Shown: positions 29,801 through 41,344 of the stretch, in pieces
Position numbering within the stretch: the first letter of the stretch is position 1
How the letters are laid out: every line of letters begins with the position of its first letter
Origin: Paenibacillus sp. P25
GTDB taxonomy: Bacteria > Bacillota > Bacilli > Paenibacillales > NBRC-103111
Length of the DNA: 64,000 nt
Direction: 5' to 3'
Assembly (NCBI GenBank): GCA_024704175.1
Contig: CP085629.1
Coordinates: 4,092,001 to 4,156,000, forward strand
Notes under the pieces: model-generated
What the model saw: the letters and a program-made list of their open reading frames with translations, nothing else
What the model was told of the DNA's origin: nothing
Databases searched by the model: none
Position numbers and translations under genes: made by a program

Positions 29801-32674
29801 TTAGTGCCCCCTCGATTCCATCTGAACCGATTGTGCCGGTGCCGGTTGATACACCTCTATCTCCGCCAGCTGCATTCGGAACAGATTATTGTCACTTGGG
29901 TTTTTCCGTAAATTGGTGCCTTCCACCTTGATATAACGAGCTTGCGTAGGCGGGAAGCCAAAGGATTGTACGGCATTGCCGGGAAGAGGATAGCCGGTTC
30001 GCGTTACTACCGTGTTCCATGTGGTCCCATCGGCCGAGAGTTGTATGGTAAAGTCCACCGGAAAGCCATACCCCACATTTCCCGCATCATTACGGGGATA
30101 CAAATCTACTCTGCCGATCTCAGTCGCGGATCCTAAATCGACCTGGATCCGTTCTGTATGGTTGACAGCCAAATTATTATTACTTGTCCATCCATATTTG
30201 CCGCTGATTGAATTTCGTTCGCCGTCCACGGAATTAACGATATTCCAATTGGAATTGCTGAATGAGCTGCTCGCCGTTACGGTCTTATTCAAAGCCAAAT
30301 TAGAAACCGGCGTAACCGGTGTGCCGCTGTTAAAGCCGAATTTAGCTTTAAACGTTCCGCCGCGAGCGCCGTTTACATTGACTGTCATTTTGATCGTAGG
30401 GCTCAATTGGGTGACTGTGATCCGGCTATCGGCGGACAGAATACCGTATGCGGATTGATTAATTTCAATCGAGATGGTTCCGTTATTCGCCCAAGTTGGA
30501 TCGGAAATCGCCACTTCGATATCGTTCGCCGTTTCATGCGTCATCACGGAAGCCTTCTTATTGCTGGTGATGCCGCCCGCGGATTTGACAATGTCGTTCC
30601 AAAAGTTGACTCCGGTTATATTCAGCGTATTTTCTTTCACCGCCTGCGTATTAGCAGAATTTTCCATTATTGTAATGTCCGGGTTGGCGGCGTAACTACT
30701 TACTTCGGTCGCCGTTTTATTCGGAAGAATCACATAGGAGTAGGCTCCGTTCGTCGGATTGATTCCATGGTCGAACCATAAGCTCAGGTAATTTCTTGTA
30801 AGCGGTGCTGTGGATTCATTCCCGTTAATCGCGTTCCATGAGCCGGTTCTTGCTTCGCGCAGCCCTTTCACGGTCGTACCGGCGTCAGGAAAATAATAAC
30901 CGACATCCGAACCCGGGGCATTGCCCGCCAGATGAATCCAGCTCACACTGCTCATCGTCTCCGACCATCCCAAGCCGGCAGGCTTGACGGTTCCGTTTAC
31001 CGTTAACGCATTATCTCCGGTGCTGTTTATCTTTCGGTTATCCACAATCGTTTCGATGGTTCTGGAATCGGTGCTTGTAATTCCTGAGCCCAGCGCCACG
31101 ATCTCGTTATCGAACATAAACCACGATTTCTTCGCTGTTAAAGTGCTTCCAGAGGCGCTCAGCTCCATGCCTGAAACACCGAAAGCATCGAGAATCGATG
31201 TGCCTCCGGCCCAGTTCTTGGAGCTTAAATAACCGTATCCGGAGCCGTTCGCCCTTGTCTGTGTATCCACCGTTGTGCCCGGCGGCCGGTACGGATTCAC
31301 CGTCGGCCAGAAACCGTCGCTGTACCCAGTCAAATCATTGTTATACAAATAAGTCATCCCGTCTCCGGTGTACCAACCTTTCCAATTTTCGAAGTTAATT
31401 GATTCATAGTTGGCAATGCGGCTTGACGACATGCTGAGTCCGAAGCCGTAACCGGGGCGAAGTTGGACCGCGCGATCCATAGCCGGATACTGCTTATATT
31501 TGACGAGCTCCCCGCGGGATACGATCGCAGCGTCATTCACGATAGCTTTCCCTTTGACAATGGTATAAAGCGTCGCATAGGCAAAGAAATTTCTGGATGT
31601 ATCGGCTTGAATCCAGTATTTCACCATGCTCTTGAATTTCGCTGCATCCGGTTCCGGAGCGAACTGAGCGATTTGGATAATCGATTGAATGACATCATGG
31701 CCGGCTGCATGGTTTTCCCCGTCGGCCCGGGAAATTTCTCTTCCTCTGGTCATGTCCAGCATAGAGCCCTTATAAATTAAGGGTTCAAAGGAATCGTACA
31801 CCCATTTGAACACATTCTGTTTGTTCGGGTCGGTTACCGTCCATGCGGAGCCGTCGAGCACATAAAGCACTTTACTTATCGAGGATAGTAACGCTTTCCC
31901 GTAGCCACCGTTGTAGGAATATTTTACATGCTCAATAAACGAACCGTCTTCATAGAACCCGTTGCCCGTAGTAATATAGGCGAGTACCGCGCTAAGTCCG
32001 TCCCGGGCTCCGGCGATCTTGGCGCTATCCTTGACGATGATTCCGCGAACGGCGTTAATCGTACACTCCCAAACCCGATTGGCTCCGGTCTGGAGAACCG
32101 CAGGTTGAAAGTGACCGACAGCATTCATATAGCTCACGATTTGTGCCGACGTTAATTGATTGTATAGAATGACAACAATATCATTGAGAGCGAGCGGAAC
32201 CCCAATCTCCCAATCCCACCAGTTGAACGTTTCCGTCTTGCTTTCGTTGTACCTGTTCGCGTACATCCAATCCAAAGCGCTTACGATATCCGATAACAAC
32301 GCCGCATTATTCTCAAGCGGCGAGCCTTTCGTCGCATAAGCAACCGCCATCTCTCTCAAACGGTTGTAGCTCGCGGTCATATGGCTGGTTGTCGAAGGAC
32401 TGGACAAATCGCTCCATAGATAAGTACGTCCGGAGGTTTTGTCCATCGCATCCCAGTTGGATTGAGCGGTCGACGTAATCGATGATATCCGGTTGGCAAT
32501 ATCGGGATCGAGAGGGTCGTAAGCCATCCCGCCTGTCAGTACCTCTCTCCATTTGTCTCTCAGCAAATCATATTCATCAGCGGCATATGCGTTTTTTACG
32601 AACATGCCATGAGAAAGCAGCAAAACCAGCGCAGCAATTATTGAAGCGCTTACGATTTTATTGAAGCTCCGCAT
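29801..32674 (-). CDS. Secreted polysaccharide lyase family 8 (xanthan lyase-like) with C-terminal discoidin domain
   Basis: Intact 957-residue secreted enzyme; signal peptide cleaved near AYA/ADEY. The N-terminal alpha/alpha domain has NWWDWEIGVP (151-160). Catalytic residues of PL8 are visible: Asn199 in TGANR, His249 in SFIEH and Tyr258 in NGGYG, with nearly the spacing of Bacillus xanthan lyase. Beta-sandwich domains follow, then an F5/8 type C (CBM32-like) domain in the last 150 residues (NLALNKTVTASSSFSN, RYIKVEGT). PL8 members cleave xanthan, hyaluronan or chondroitin; xanthan lyase is the closest by motif and by the neighbouring GH5 and esterase. Last gene of the long operon. Confidence 0.87.
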   Translation of the reverse strand: MRSFNKIVSASIIAALVLLLSHGMFVKNAYAADEYDLLRDKWREVLTGGMAYDPLDPDIANRISSITSTAQSNWDAMDKTSGRTYLWSDLSSPSTTSHMTASYNRLREMAVAYATKGSPLENNAALLSDIVSALDWMYANRYNESKTETFNWWDWEIGVPLALNDIVVILYNQLTSAQIVSYMNAVGHFQPAVLQTGANRVWECTINAVRGIIVKDSAKIAGARDGLSAVLAYITTGNGFYEDGSFIEHVKYSYNGGYGKALLSSISKVLYVLDGSAWTVTDPNKQNVFKWVYDSFEPLIYKGSMLDMTRGREISRADGENHAAGHDVIQSIIQIAQFAPEPDAAKFKSMVKYWIQADTSRNFFAYATLYTIVKGKAIVNDAAIVSRGELVKYKQYPAMDRAVQLRPGYGFGLSMSSSRIANYESINFENWKGWYTGDGMTYLYNNDLTGYSDGFWPTVNPYRPPGTTVDTQTRANGSGYGYLSSKNWAGGTSILDAFGVSGMELSASGSTLTAKKSWFMFDNEIVALGSGITSTDSRTIETIVDNRKINSTGDNALTVNGTVKPAGLGWSETMSSVSWIHLAGNAPGSDVGYYFPDAGTTVKGLREARTGSWNAINGNESTAPLTRNYLSLWFDHGINPTNGAYSYVILPNKTATEVSSYAANPDITIMENSANTQAVKENTLNITGVNFWNDIVKSAGGITSNKKASVMTHETANDIEVAISDPTWANNGTISIEINQSAYGILSADSRITVTQLSPTIKMTVNVNGARGGTFKAKFGFNSGTPVTPVSNLALNKTVTASSSFSNSNWNIVNSVDGERNSISGKYGWTSNNNLAVNHTERIQVDLGSATEIGRVDLYPRNDAGNVGYGFPVDFTIQLSADGTTWNTVVTRTGYPLPGNAVQSFGFPPTQARYIKVEGTNLRKNPSDNNLFRMQLAEIEVYQPAPAQSVQMESRGH

Positions 32675-32737
32675 TTATTATCAAACCTCCCATACTCGAA
32701 TATCTTTGCGCTTTTCCCTGTAATTTTTTTACCATGG

Positions 32738-32767
32738 GGAAGAAAGGGGCCGCCGCCCCTTTCTTCC
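32738..32767. promoter_or_regulatory. Strong hairpin between esterase and PL8 genes
   Basis: GGAAGAAAGGGG and CCCCTTTCTTCC form a perfect 12-bp stem with a 6-base loop. It follows the esterase stop on the minus strand without a clear T-run, so it may be a processing or partial termination site. Confidence 0.5.
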
Positions 32768-32774
32768 TTTCCGC

Positions 32775-33748
32775 TCAGCGACCTAACCCCAGCCGTTCGC
32801 GGACAAATTGAATTGTCAAGCGGTGGTGATAGCCGGATACATGATGGCCGTTAAACGGGTATGTGTGCATTTGCTTATCTGCAGTGATCCGGTTGAACGC
32901 AGCGTATACCGTTTCCGGCATGCAGCAGGTATCCTTGAGCCCGCACGAAACAAGGATCGGTATGCGTATCCGGTGCGCCAAATTCATGTTGTCAAAATAG
33001 CTAAGTGTTGTTAGAACATCGGACAAATACTCGGGAAACCGGGACACTAACGATGCAGCTTCTGACAAGGAGCTATCCGAATGCAGAATTCCGTAATCCA
33101 TATGGCACATGTTCGGAATATCCGCAACGGCGGCCGCAGGCTTCCTGCTCAAAGCGGCGGCGATCATCGCCAGGCCTCCGCCTTGGCTCTCACCTGCGAC
33201 GCAGATGCGGCCCGGGTCGACTTCCGGCTGCTCCGACACCCAATCGAGCGCCTTCAACGCATCGATGGTTATCGCCTTATAATAGCATGTATCCCTATCT
33301 AAAATTCCTTCGGTCATCCATCCTCTGGCCGTGCCGAATGACCGGCGGTGCCGGTTGCCCGTTTCGCCGGTTTGCCCTCGGACGTCTATGGAGAACACGG
33401 CTATTCCCGCCAACAGCCATTTAGCGTAATCTTCCGGGAAGCCTTTGCTGCCGCCGTAGCCGTGGAACAGGACGATGCAAGGCAGCTTTCCCGGTCCGGT
33501 AAAACGAGGGAGCAGATACCAGCCGTGTACGGGCGTGTCGTCAACCCCTCGTAAACGACCTTAAACACCTCTATATACGGCATTGGTGTATCGGTTTTCT
33601 CTCTGGAAGCGTTCAGAGGTTTGTCGGCATATTCCCGCAGCGTACCGTCCCAGTAGGAATCCATATCCGGCGGCGCCGTAAGAGTCGGTACATACTTTTC
33701 CAATTCCGTGATTCTTTTGCTTATTGTGTTAGAATGTATTTTGTCCAA
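32775..33748 (-). CDS. Acetyl xylan esterase / cephalosporin-C deacetylase family (CE7-like; frameshifted)
   Basis: Cytoplasmic alpha/beta hydrolase of about 320 residues. Motifs: LPCIVLFHGYGGSKG (oxyanion region), RGQTG, the nucleophile in GESQGGG, Asp in GLKDTCCMP and His in NGHHVSG. It should remove acetyl groups from imported oligosaccharides. One G is missing at 33545-33548; adding it restores VYEGVDDTPVHGWYLL. It lies between GH5 and PL8. Deacetylation fits xanthan, whose mannose residues carry acetyl groups. Confidence 0.82.
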
Positions 33749-33820
33749 GATATAATTCCTCCCCGAAGCATAAACATGCTCGGCTCATTAAAAGTCTGCT
33801 GGCCGGGAAGATCGTGCCGA

Positions 33821-36466
33821 CTACTGTTGGTTCATAAGAAACCGCGCATCGCGGAGCAAGCATGCCGCGACCTCGCTGGAAATGTGCTTGCCGCTTTGTG
33901 CCTGGACTTCATTCACGAAGCTGCTCAAGCTGTTGTGATCCAGCATCTGCTGCAGGTCGCCCGCGATTCCGGCATTATCGATGAATCCCTCTTGGGCAAA
34001 GCGTGTTACCAAGTCTTTCAGAGCGCTTATGCTTGTCACTGTCCGGAACGTTACGGTGCTGCTGCCCGTGTTGCCAGCCAGGTCGGTCGCCGATATGGCC
34101 AAAATGTGCGTACCCAGCGGTAATGCATGGAGCGGGATTGCCGTCCCTTGCCCGACAGCCTTGCCATCCAGCGTCGCCGCCGTCTTGCTGTCGTCGACTC
34201 CCGATAGGTTGTCGGTCACCGCAAATTGAACCGTCAGATTCCCGGCATCGGGATGGTCTCCTAAAACCGGCGACGATACTGCGATCGCAGGTGCGGTTGC
34301 ATCCAGCTGAATTCCGATCGTGTTTGACACCTCAATGTTGCCTGCGCGATCGGTGGACCGGTAAGTAAAGGAACTTCTCCCATCTTTGGTGAAGCTAACA
34401 GGTCTTGAATACGGTCGCCAATTAGTCCCGCCGTTCAAACTATATACCGTCGCTGCAACTCCGGACAAATTGTCATACGAAGCAAGGGTAACCGTGACCG
34501 GATGCACGTACCATCCGTTCCTTCCATCCGGCTGCACCGGCGACAATGACGCCGTTGTCGTAGGTGCCAAAGCGTCAACGAGCAGTGACTTGGCCCGTTC
34601 CGTATGGCCAAACGTGTCTACCGATCGGTAGGCGACGATATAATTTCCAGGCGGGTTTAACGTCAATCCGCCATTCGGAACCGTACTCCATCCGCCGCTC
34701 CGGCCGACGATCCGGTATTCGGTGCGCGCGACCGCCGCTCCGTCATAAGCGGCCGCCCTGAATTCCAGATGCCCCGGGTAAACGACATCCGCAACCGTTT
34801 TCGGCGGATTGACCGGAACAGCCGCTCCCAAATCGATCAGTTCCACATCGTCGACGATAAATTCGCTCGGCATCTCCGTCCATATCCCGACGCTCATCTT
34901 TGCCGTTCTTGGGGCAGGAACAAATTCGAGCGTCTTGGTGACGAAGTCACCTCCGGTATTGGTAAGACCGGATACTACAGGACCGTTTGCCAAAAAGCCG
35001 GTGTTGCTGTCGAAATCTTTGTGCTGGAAAATGATTTTGCCGCTGATCACCCGGATTTTGGCGCTCAGCCGATAGCGGTTCTGGTCGGATACCGCAAAGT
35101 ATGCCTGATCGAGCCCCCGCTGGTTTGACGGCGTGCTGATCTTCTGCGCCTTGGAGCCGTTTATATCGACAAGTGCGGCTACGGCGTTCGCATCTTTGCC
35201 CCAGCGGTCGGCCAGCCCGTCATTGTTGAAGTCCTTCTCGAAGGTTCCGTTCAGGACAAGATTGGGCGGAGGAGACGGCTCTCCATTAGGCACAAGAAAT
35301 TCATTACGAGAGAAATAAGCTTTCAGAACGAGCTCCCGGTCCGTCGGCTCCGCCGCTTTCGCGGAATCGCGGTTGGCGTCGCTGGTCATGACTTCGTTGT
35401 ACTCCGGATCCCAGCCGTGCCATTCCTTGTAAGCGTGGAAAGTCCAGCTCCAGCCATACTCTTCGAAAATTTCGATCAGGTCCCGGATATACTCGGCCGC
35501 ACCCGGTGCCCAGCGGATCGCGCTGAATTCTCCGACATAGATCGGGACATTGTATTTCAGCTGGAAATCTCTGACCTCCTGAAGATCTTGAATCAGCTTG
35601 TTCTTATCCCAATAGGTTCCGTTGATCATTCCCGGATACGCTGCCTTGTCGGGCCAATCCGTCGAGACGGGCGCCTTGTTTACAGTGGATAAGCCTTGAT
35701 GGGAGTACGCGAACGGGTTATACATATGGAGGCTGTAAATGACTTTATCGTCCCGGAGGAGCGGAAAATCCCCCTGCCATTTCACCGGGTAGCCGGGTCC
35801 CGCATCGATCATCTTATTCTCGACAAAGCCTCTGGGGAGCGCTCCCGGACTCGCTTCGTAAATGATGGGCGTATTCTTATCGTACATACGAATGGCATCC
35901 GTGATTTGCTGCGCCCAAACAGGCCATTTTTCGTTTCCTATCGGCGGCTCCGATTTGTTGTACGGCTCATTTAGAAGATCGTAACCCCAAATGTTGTTAC
36001 GGTAAGGTGCAAAACGCTGCACGATCTCCTTCCAGCTGTCGACGAGAAGCTGGCCGTTTACATCATTGTTCCAGAAATCGTCCGTATTCGTCTTCAGGTT
36101 CGGGTCCGCAAGCGGAGGTTCGTGCAAATCGACGATCACATACATCCCTTGTCTGGCCGCCTCCTGTAAAGCGCCTTCCATATATTCAAGCTGTCTTTGC
36201 CAAGCTATCGTTATGGGTACGCCGCTTCTCACTGCTTCCGTCCGGGGCGTCAGCTGCAACCGGAAGACGTTCGCCCCGAACACTTCCTTCGCCCTTTTGA
36301 GATCACCAAAGGCACTCGTATTGAACCCGCGGACTACTGTCGGATGAAAGTACCCGCTCGCTTCCGCCTTATATCCAACCGGCGATGTCAGTCCCGCTAA
36401 TATCACTGCCGTCGCCAGCAACAGCGCCAATATTTGGCGATACCCGCGATAAACAATCCGAACCAT
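33821..36466 (-). CDS. Secreted GH5 endoglucanase-like enzyme, multidomain
   Basis: Intact 881-residue protein with a signal peptide (about residues 1-37). The GH5 catalytic domain contains acid/base Glu167 in LLNEPYN and nucleophile Glu313 in VGEFSAIRW. After residue 400 comes a CBM4/9-like beta-sandwich (NLVLNGTFEKDFNNDG), then an OmpL47-like repeat (YRSTDRAGNIEVS), another beta domain (LSGVDDSKTAATLDGK), and a C-terminal FIMAH-like helical end. It would cleave a beta-glucan backbone outside the cell. With PL8 and esterase nearby, the cellulose-like backbone of xanthan is a candidate substrate. Confidence 0.86.
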   Translation of the reverse strand: MVRIVYRGYRQILALLLATAVILAGLTSPVGYKAEASGYFHPTVVRGFNTSAFGDLKRAKEVFGANVFRLQLTPRTEAVRSGVPITIAWQRQLEYMEGALQEAARQGMYVIVDLHEPPLADPNLKTNTDDFWNNDVNGQLLVDSWKEIVQRFAPYRNNIWGYDLLNEPYNKSEPPIGNEKWPVWAQQITDAIRMYDKNTPIIYEASPGALPRGFVENKMIDAGPGYPVKWQGDFPLLRDDKVIYSLHMYNPFAYSHQGLSTVNKAPVSTDWPDKAAYPGMINGTYWDKNKLIQDLQEVRDFQLKYNVPIYVGEFSAIRWAPGAAEYIRDLIEIFEEYGWSWTFHAYKEWHGWDPEYNEVMTSDANRDSAKAAEPTDRELVLKAYFSRNEFLVPNGEPSPPPNLVLNGTFEKDFNNDGLADRWGKDANAVAALVDINGSKAQKISTPSNQRGLDQAYFAVSDQNRYRLSAKIRVISGKIIFQHKDFDSNTGFLANGPVVSGLTNTGGDFVTKTLEFVPAPRTAKMSVGIWTEMPSEFIVDDVELIDLGAAVPVNPPKTVADVVYPGHLEFRAAAYDGAAVARTEYRIVGRSGGWSTVPNGGLTLNPPGNYIVAYRSVDTFGHTERAKSLLVDALAPTTTASLSPVQPDGRNGWYVHPVTVTLASYDNLSGVAATVYSLNGGTNWRPYSRPVSFTKDGRSSFTYRSTDRAGNIEVSNTIGIQLDATAPAIAVSSPVLGDHPDAGNLTVQFAVTDNLSGVDDSKTAATLDGKAVGQGTAIPLHALPLGTHILAISATDLAGNTGSSTVTFRTVTSISALKDLVTRFAQEGFIDNAGIAGDLQQMLDHNSLSSFVNEVQAQSGKHISSEVAACLLRDARFLMNQQ

Positions 36467-36514
36467 ATGCTTTCCCCTTTCATTTATAGGAGGTGTGATA
36501 CTGCGGATCGAGGA

Positions 36515-37954
36515 CTACTTTTTTAACGGAGTGAACTTGGGATCGAGATATTTGTTCAAATCCACTTTGCCCGCCTTCACGTTCGCATCGACAATTTTGT
36601 TAAGCGCTTCCGAAAGCTCATTCATCTGCTTGTCGATATCTTTGCCGTTCAGGAATGCCTGGTTCATCACATCAAATACGGCCGCGCTTTTATTAATTTC
36701 CTGATTACCTACCTTCAGTGGCGGGTTCAGCACGGAGAAATCGTTCCTCGGTTCACGCGGATAATCCGTGGCCGGCGGCGTCAGCAGGAACCCGGTTACT
36801 CCCTTGCGGTTCGTGGGCTGAATCGATTTGTCCTGCGCCGCAATATTCGTATACAAACCGAGACCTTTTTTGGCCAGTTCGACAAACATCTCATCGGAGA
36901 TCAGGAATTGCCATACTTTTTTGGCTTCCTCCAAATGCTTCGAATTCTTGTTAATGCTGTACCCATTACCCGTCTCGTACGCCGCTCCACCCAGTATCCT
37001 TCCATCCCAGGTCGGAAAATCCGCTACGCCCCAATCGATTTTGGCCGGGAACTGGTCGTTGAATACACCGATGTCCCAGGTTGCGGCGGACAGCATACCG
37101 ACATTGCCTTCCGAGAATTGAGCTCGGATCATGTCATTGTCGTAAGTGCCGATTCCAGGGAAAATACTGCCGTCTTTGTTCACATCCACCCACCACTGAA
37201 TGTACTTGGAGAAAATGCCGAAATCGTACTTGCCTTTCACCGCATTCCACCCTCCGCGGCCGTAGCTTTCCCCCGAACGGGCGAACCGGCAAAATGACAT
37301 AATAGTTCCAAAATACGGATTGCTTCACCGGCAAGCCCAATCCATACTTCTTTCCCCGCCGATTGCCGTTATTTTCTTGGCATAATCGCGCATTTCCTGC
37401 CAAGTCGCCGGCGGCTTCTCCGGATCAAGCCCGGCCGCCTTGAATAGATCCTTGTTGTACACAAGCTTGAAATTGGTAGTATTCTCAAATACGGACGTAA
37501 GCTCGCCGTTTTTGGCCCACGGGGCGATGAAGAACGCGGCGGAATCGAAGCGTTGCCGGATGTTCGGCGTTATCAGATGGTTCAAATCCAGGCTGTAATC
37601 GGCTTCCGTCAGCGTGGCGGGGAAATTATAGGCCAAATCCGGCGGCTTACCGGCGTTGAGAGCAAGCTTCAGCTGATCGTTGTAGTTGTCCGTGAAAATT
37701 TTATAATTGATAACAATATTGTCTCGGTTCGTCTCGTTGTACTTCTTGATCATGGCTTCGCGAACATCCTTATCGTGGCGTGTATTGCTCCATACCTCGA
37801 TAGTCACCTTTTCCTTCGGCGCATTCGATTCCGTATTATTGGCCCCGGCGCTCTTAGCCGGACTCTCTTTCGATCCGGTGCCGGCCGAACAACCGACTGG
37901 CACGGCGACGACCAGCGCACTCATCACCGTCAAAGCCAATTTCCTGAATAACAT
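36515..37954 (-). CDS. Sugar-binding lipoprotein of ABC transporter (frameshifted)
   Basis: Family 1 solute-binding protein. The start is ATG 37954 (MLFRKLALT) with GAAGGGGG upstream; the lipobox is VPVGC. Two breaks occur: one G missing at 37354-37357 (gives IGGGKKYGLGLP) and one extra A on the plus strand at 37291-37294. Together they restore a frame of about 480 residues. It belongs to the long operon and serves the permeases at 41345-43143. The likely cargo is acidic oligosaccharides made by PL8 and GH5. Confidence 0.8.
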
Positions 37955-38043
37955 ATCTACAGCCCCCTTCACTTGGTTTTTGTTCATTACGCCCCTATTA
38001 TATAGGTGCGTTTCCTTCCGTCTAAACCCCTCTAAATCAAGAT

Positions 38044-39776
38044 TTACTGGTCAAGCGGAGGAAGTTTCCTGCCCAATTCGGCATAGGGGAGCAAGATATC
38101 GATAGAGGTCCCGGTCTCCAGCTTCCTTACCGAAAGACCGTAAGACGCGCCGAAGTAAAGCTTGATCCGTTCATGCACGTTGAGAATGCCGAACGATGCC
38201 GTATTCGGCTCCCGTTTTTGCAATATGCGGCTAACCCGTTCCAAATCCAGCGATTTTCCGTCATCAAAGACGGATAGTACGAATGTATCCGCGCTTGTCC
38301 GCTTCCCTGTTATTTCAATACGGGAGCCTCCCGATTGGCGGTTCATCGCATGGCTGATGGAATTTTCCACCAATGGTTGAAGTGTAATTTTTGTGATGCG
38401 CTGATGCATCAGTACCCTGTCTATTGATGTGGAAAACGTAAATTGCCCTTGATAACGGATATTCTGCATCGCGATATAACTGTTCAAATGCGTAAGCTCG
38501 TCCTCTACAGTAACGATGTCCGCCTGATCCAGGCCCGATCTCAGAAAGAAGCTGAGATTCCGGATCATTTCCGTTAAATCCCGGTCCCTATGCTCGAATG
38601 CCTTCCACTGGATCGTATCGAGACTGTTGTACAGAAAATGGGGATTAATCTGGTACTGCAGCGACCGGAGCCGGTATTCCTTCTTCTCAATTTGCTCCAT
38701 CCTGATTTCCGCCAGCAATTCGCGAATGCCGTCATAGAGAGCACGAATCTCGTCGCTTCGTTCGATCTGCGGAATATGGATATCCGCACCTTCATTTTTC
38801 TTCCTCTTCATCAAGGAGGCCAGCTTCTGAATCGGACGCGAAAAATTGCGCGCAAGTCCGATGGCTAGTATGGAGGTCAGGACAATCTGGGAAATCATAA
38901 TTCCGATCGTCCATCGATGCACTTTATCCAGGGGAGCGAGAATTTGTTTGCGTGGAATTTCTCCGGTCAGCATCCAGTCGTTACCGATCATACGTACAAA
39001 AGTGGAATGATCCCCAGAAGCGGGGTTTTGCCCGGGCAAGTCAGCGTTTTTGCGGTTTGCCTCCATGATCACGGATTCGAGTGTGGTGCTGTCAGGAATG
39101 TCGTCAGCCGAGATGATGATGCGGTTATCCCTGTCGATGGTCAAATATTGGATCTGTCCCACTTCGAGCGGTTCCGCCAATATGGTGCTGATCATGCCGT
39201 AGGGGATTCGAATCTCGAGGCGACCGTACAGTTCTTTGTTGACGATATCTCCGAAAGGAACGAGCCAGTTGAAGGTCCGGCCGTTCGAGTCCTCTCCTAC
39301 CGCAAAGGCTCTCTTGGAGCCCCCTTCGGCAGAAGGAAATAAACCTGCCAGCAAGGCAGGGTCGCTTCGCACAGATAGGCCGTACTGAGATAAATAATGG
39401 GGCTTCGGGACGATGATGGAAACTTGAAATCCTGCATTGATATATTGCACATGGGCCGCATACTGCATGAATTGATACGCTTTTTTAACCTGTTTTTCAA
39501 TTGGCGTGTCCGGACGCGCAAATTCGAGAATAAATTCTTCATCCCGAAGAAAAAGCCTTTCTGCGGTTTCGAACTCCCGATAGATTTGCTCGATTTGTGC
39601 TTTGCCGTATGGGACAGGACGAAATCCGAGCTCTGCTCCAATTGCCTGGCGAAGATGTTGGACGTTAATACCATATTGGCCGCACCAACCACAATTAAAG
39701 GGATCAGCATAAAAAAAAAGATAAGCAGAAATAGTTTCTGATCAAGACGTCCGAAGAATAAGCCGGGCCTAGTCAT
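38044..39776 (-). CDS. YesM-type sensor histidine kinase (frameshifted)
   Basis: Membrane sensor: N-terminal span (LFLLIFFFMLIPLIVVGA), a large extracellular dCACHE-like sensor domain, a second span near IGIMISQIVLTSILAIG, HAMP, then the His_kinase domain with QYQINPHFLYNSLD (phosphorylated His) and an HATPase (LQPLVENSISHAM, GILNVHERIKL). One C is missing near 39611; adding it restores SPYGKAQIEQIYREF. Its start overlaps the end of the regulator gene, so the two form a pair. It likely senses breakdown products outside the cell. Confidence 0.84.
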
Positions 39777-41326
39777 ACCAATGCCCCCTGTATTCCGAAG
39801 GGGTCATGCCGTACTGCCTTTTGAACAATTTCACGAAATGCTCCACCTTACCGTACCCTACCCGGTAGGCGACTTCGTATACCTTGACCGTCGGATCCTT
39901 AAGCGACCGAACCGCCTCGGCCATACGAACCTGCAGCAAATAGCTGCGGAAGGTGACACCCGTTTGATTTTTGAAAAACTCGCTCAAATAGACAGGCGAT
40001 AAGCATAATTCCTCGGCGACGGTCGCAAGGTGGATGTCCTGATCGAAGTTCTTCTCGATGAATTCCATCGCTTTCTTAATGAGCTGATGAGGACCGCCGC
40101 CGTGCCGCCGCTTGATCATCTTGTGGATTTCCTGTCCGAAAAACTGCAGCGGACTCCTTATTCCTGTACTGGCTGGCGATCTGCATCCGCAGGCCGTCCG
40201 TACCGGCGCATCGCTCGTCTTGCCCCTCATGCTGTAAATGCTCACTCAAGGTAAGCGACCATTCGAAGCACCATTTTTGTGCGGATTCCAGATCCCAGCT
40301 CAGAAAAGAAGTCCCCAGTTGCCGGAGCCAGAGATCGATCGACTCCGTCCGCCCGTCCGCAATCCAGCGGATCAGCTCCTGCATGGGCTTGCTCCAGTAC
40401 CCATATGCCAATTCTTTCTGCGAAGGCTGGATGAACCGTACCGGATGAACCGGATCCTGTCCCAAATAGTCCATCGTCTTCTCCGTTTCCCAGAAAAGTC
40501 TGCCCAAATCGAGAACATGCTCCCCGGGCTCGGATATCATAATATGAATGCTAAGCTTCGTATAACGTGCTATGGAATCACGCAGTGTTCCTGAGAAATG
40601 CAGCGACCATTCGTCAGAAACTCCTTCCCCGACCGCAAGAAGCCATCTCCCTACGGAAAGACGGACCGGACAAATGGCCTGGTGTTCGGAGACAAGCTCG
40701 TACATGACATTCTGTACGGCGAACTGCGCGGTTTTTAACGCTTCCAGATCCTTCTGAAATCCCAACCGATCCATACAGATGAGCAGCGACCTCAAGTTCC
40801 CCTTCGTCAGCCATTCCAGCCCCACGTTGACGCACTCATCCTCCCAGCCGTAGCCCGGATGATTTCCCAGAATCAGCTCATGAATACACTGGGCACGGAT
40901 AGCCTCCAAATAAGACAACGTAAGCGCATCCCGCTCTTTCTTGCGCCTAGACAGATCGAGACGGTCGACCAGCTTCATGATGACCTCCAGCGGCTCGTCC
41001 GGCTGAGTCGGCTTGAGTAAGTAATCCGCTACCCCGAGCTGCATGGCCTTCTTGACAAGTCCAAACTCCCCGTATGCGCTCAGGATGATGTAATGTACAT
41101 CCGGATGCAGCAGGATCGCCTTACCGATCATGTCAAGTCCCGTCATATCCGGCATTCTTACATCACAGATGACGATATCCGGTCGCTTCCGTTCCATAAG
41201 CCTAAGCGCAGATTCGCCGTCCTCTGCTAAACCGGTCACTTCCAGGCCGTATTCATGCCACGGAATCATCGTCTTCAGTCGTTCCCTGATAAAGCTCTCG
41301 TCATCCACAATCAATACTTTATACAT
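39769..41326 (-). CDS. YesN-type response regulator (frameshifted)
   Basis: Receiver domain (VDDESF, ICDVRMPDMTG, LLKPTQPDE), a central region and an AraC-type C-terminus (LCLSPVYLSEFFKNQTG and VGYGKVEHFVKLFKRQYG). An extra T in the run near 40140 breaks the frame between the central and DNA-binding parts; removing it gives AAVFGQEIHKMI. It starts at ATG 41326 after GGAGG, 19 bases after the permease stop. With its kinase it should activate this operon. Confidence 0.83.
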
Positions 41327-41344
41327 ATGGCCACCTCCGGTATG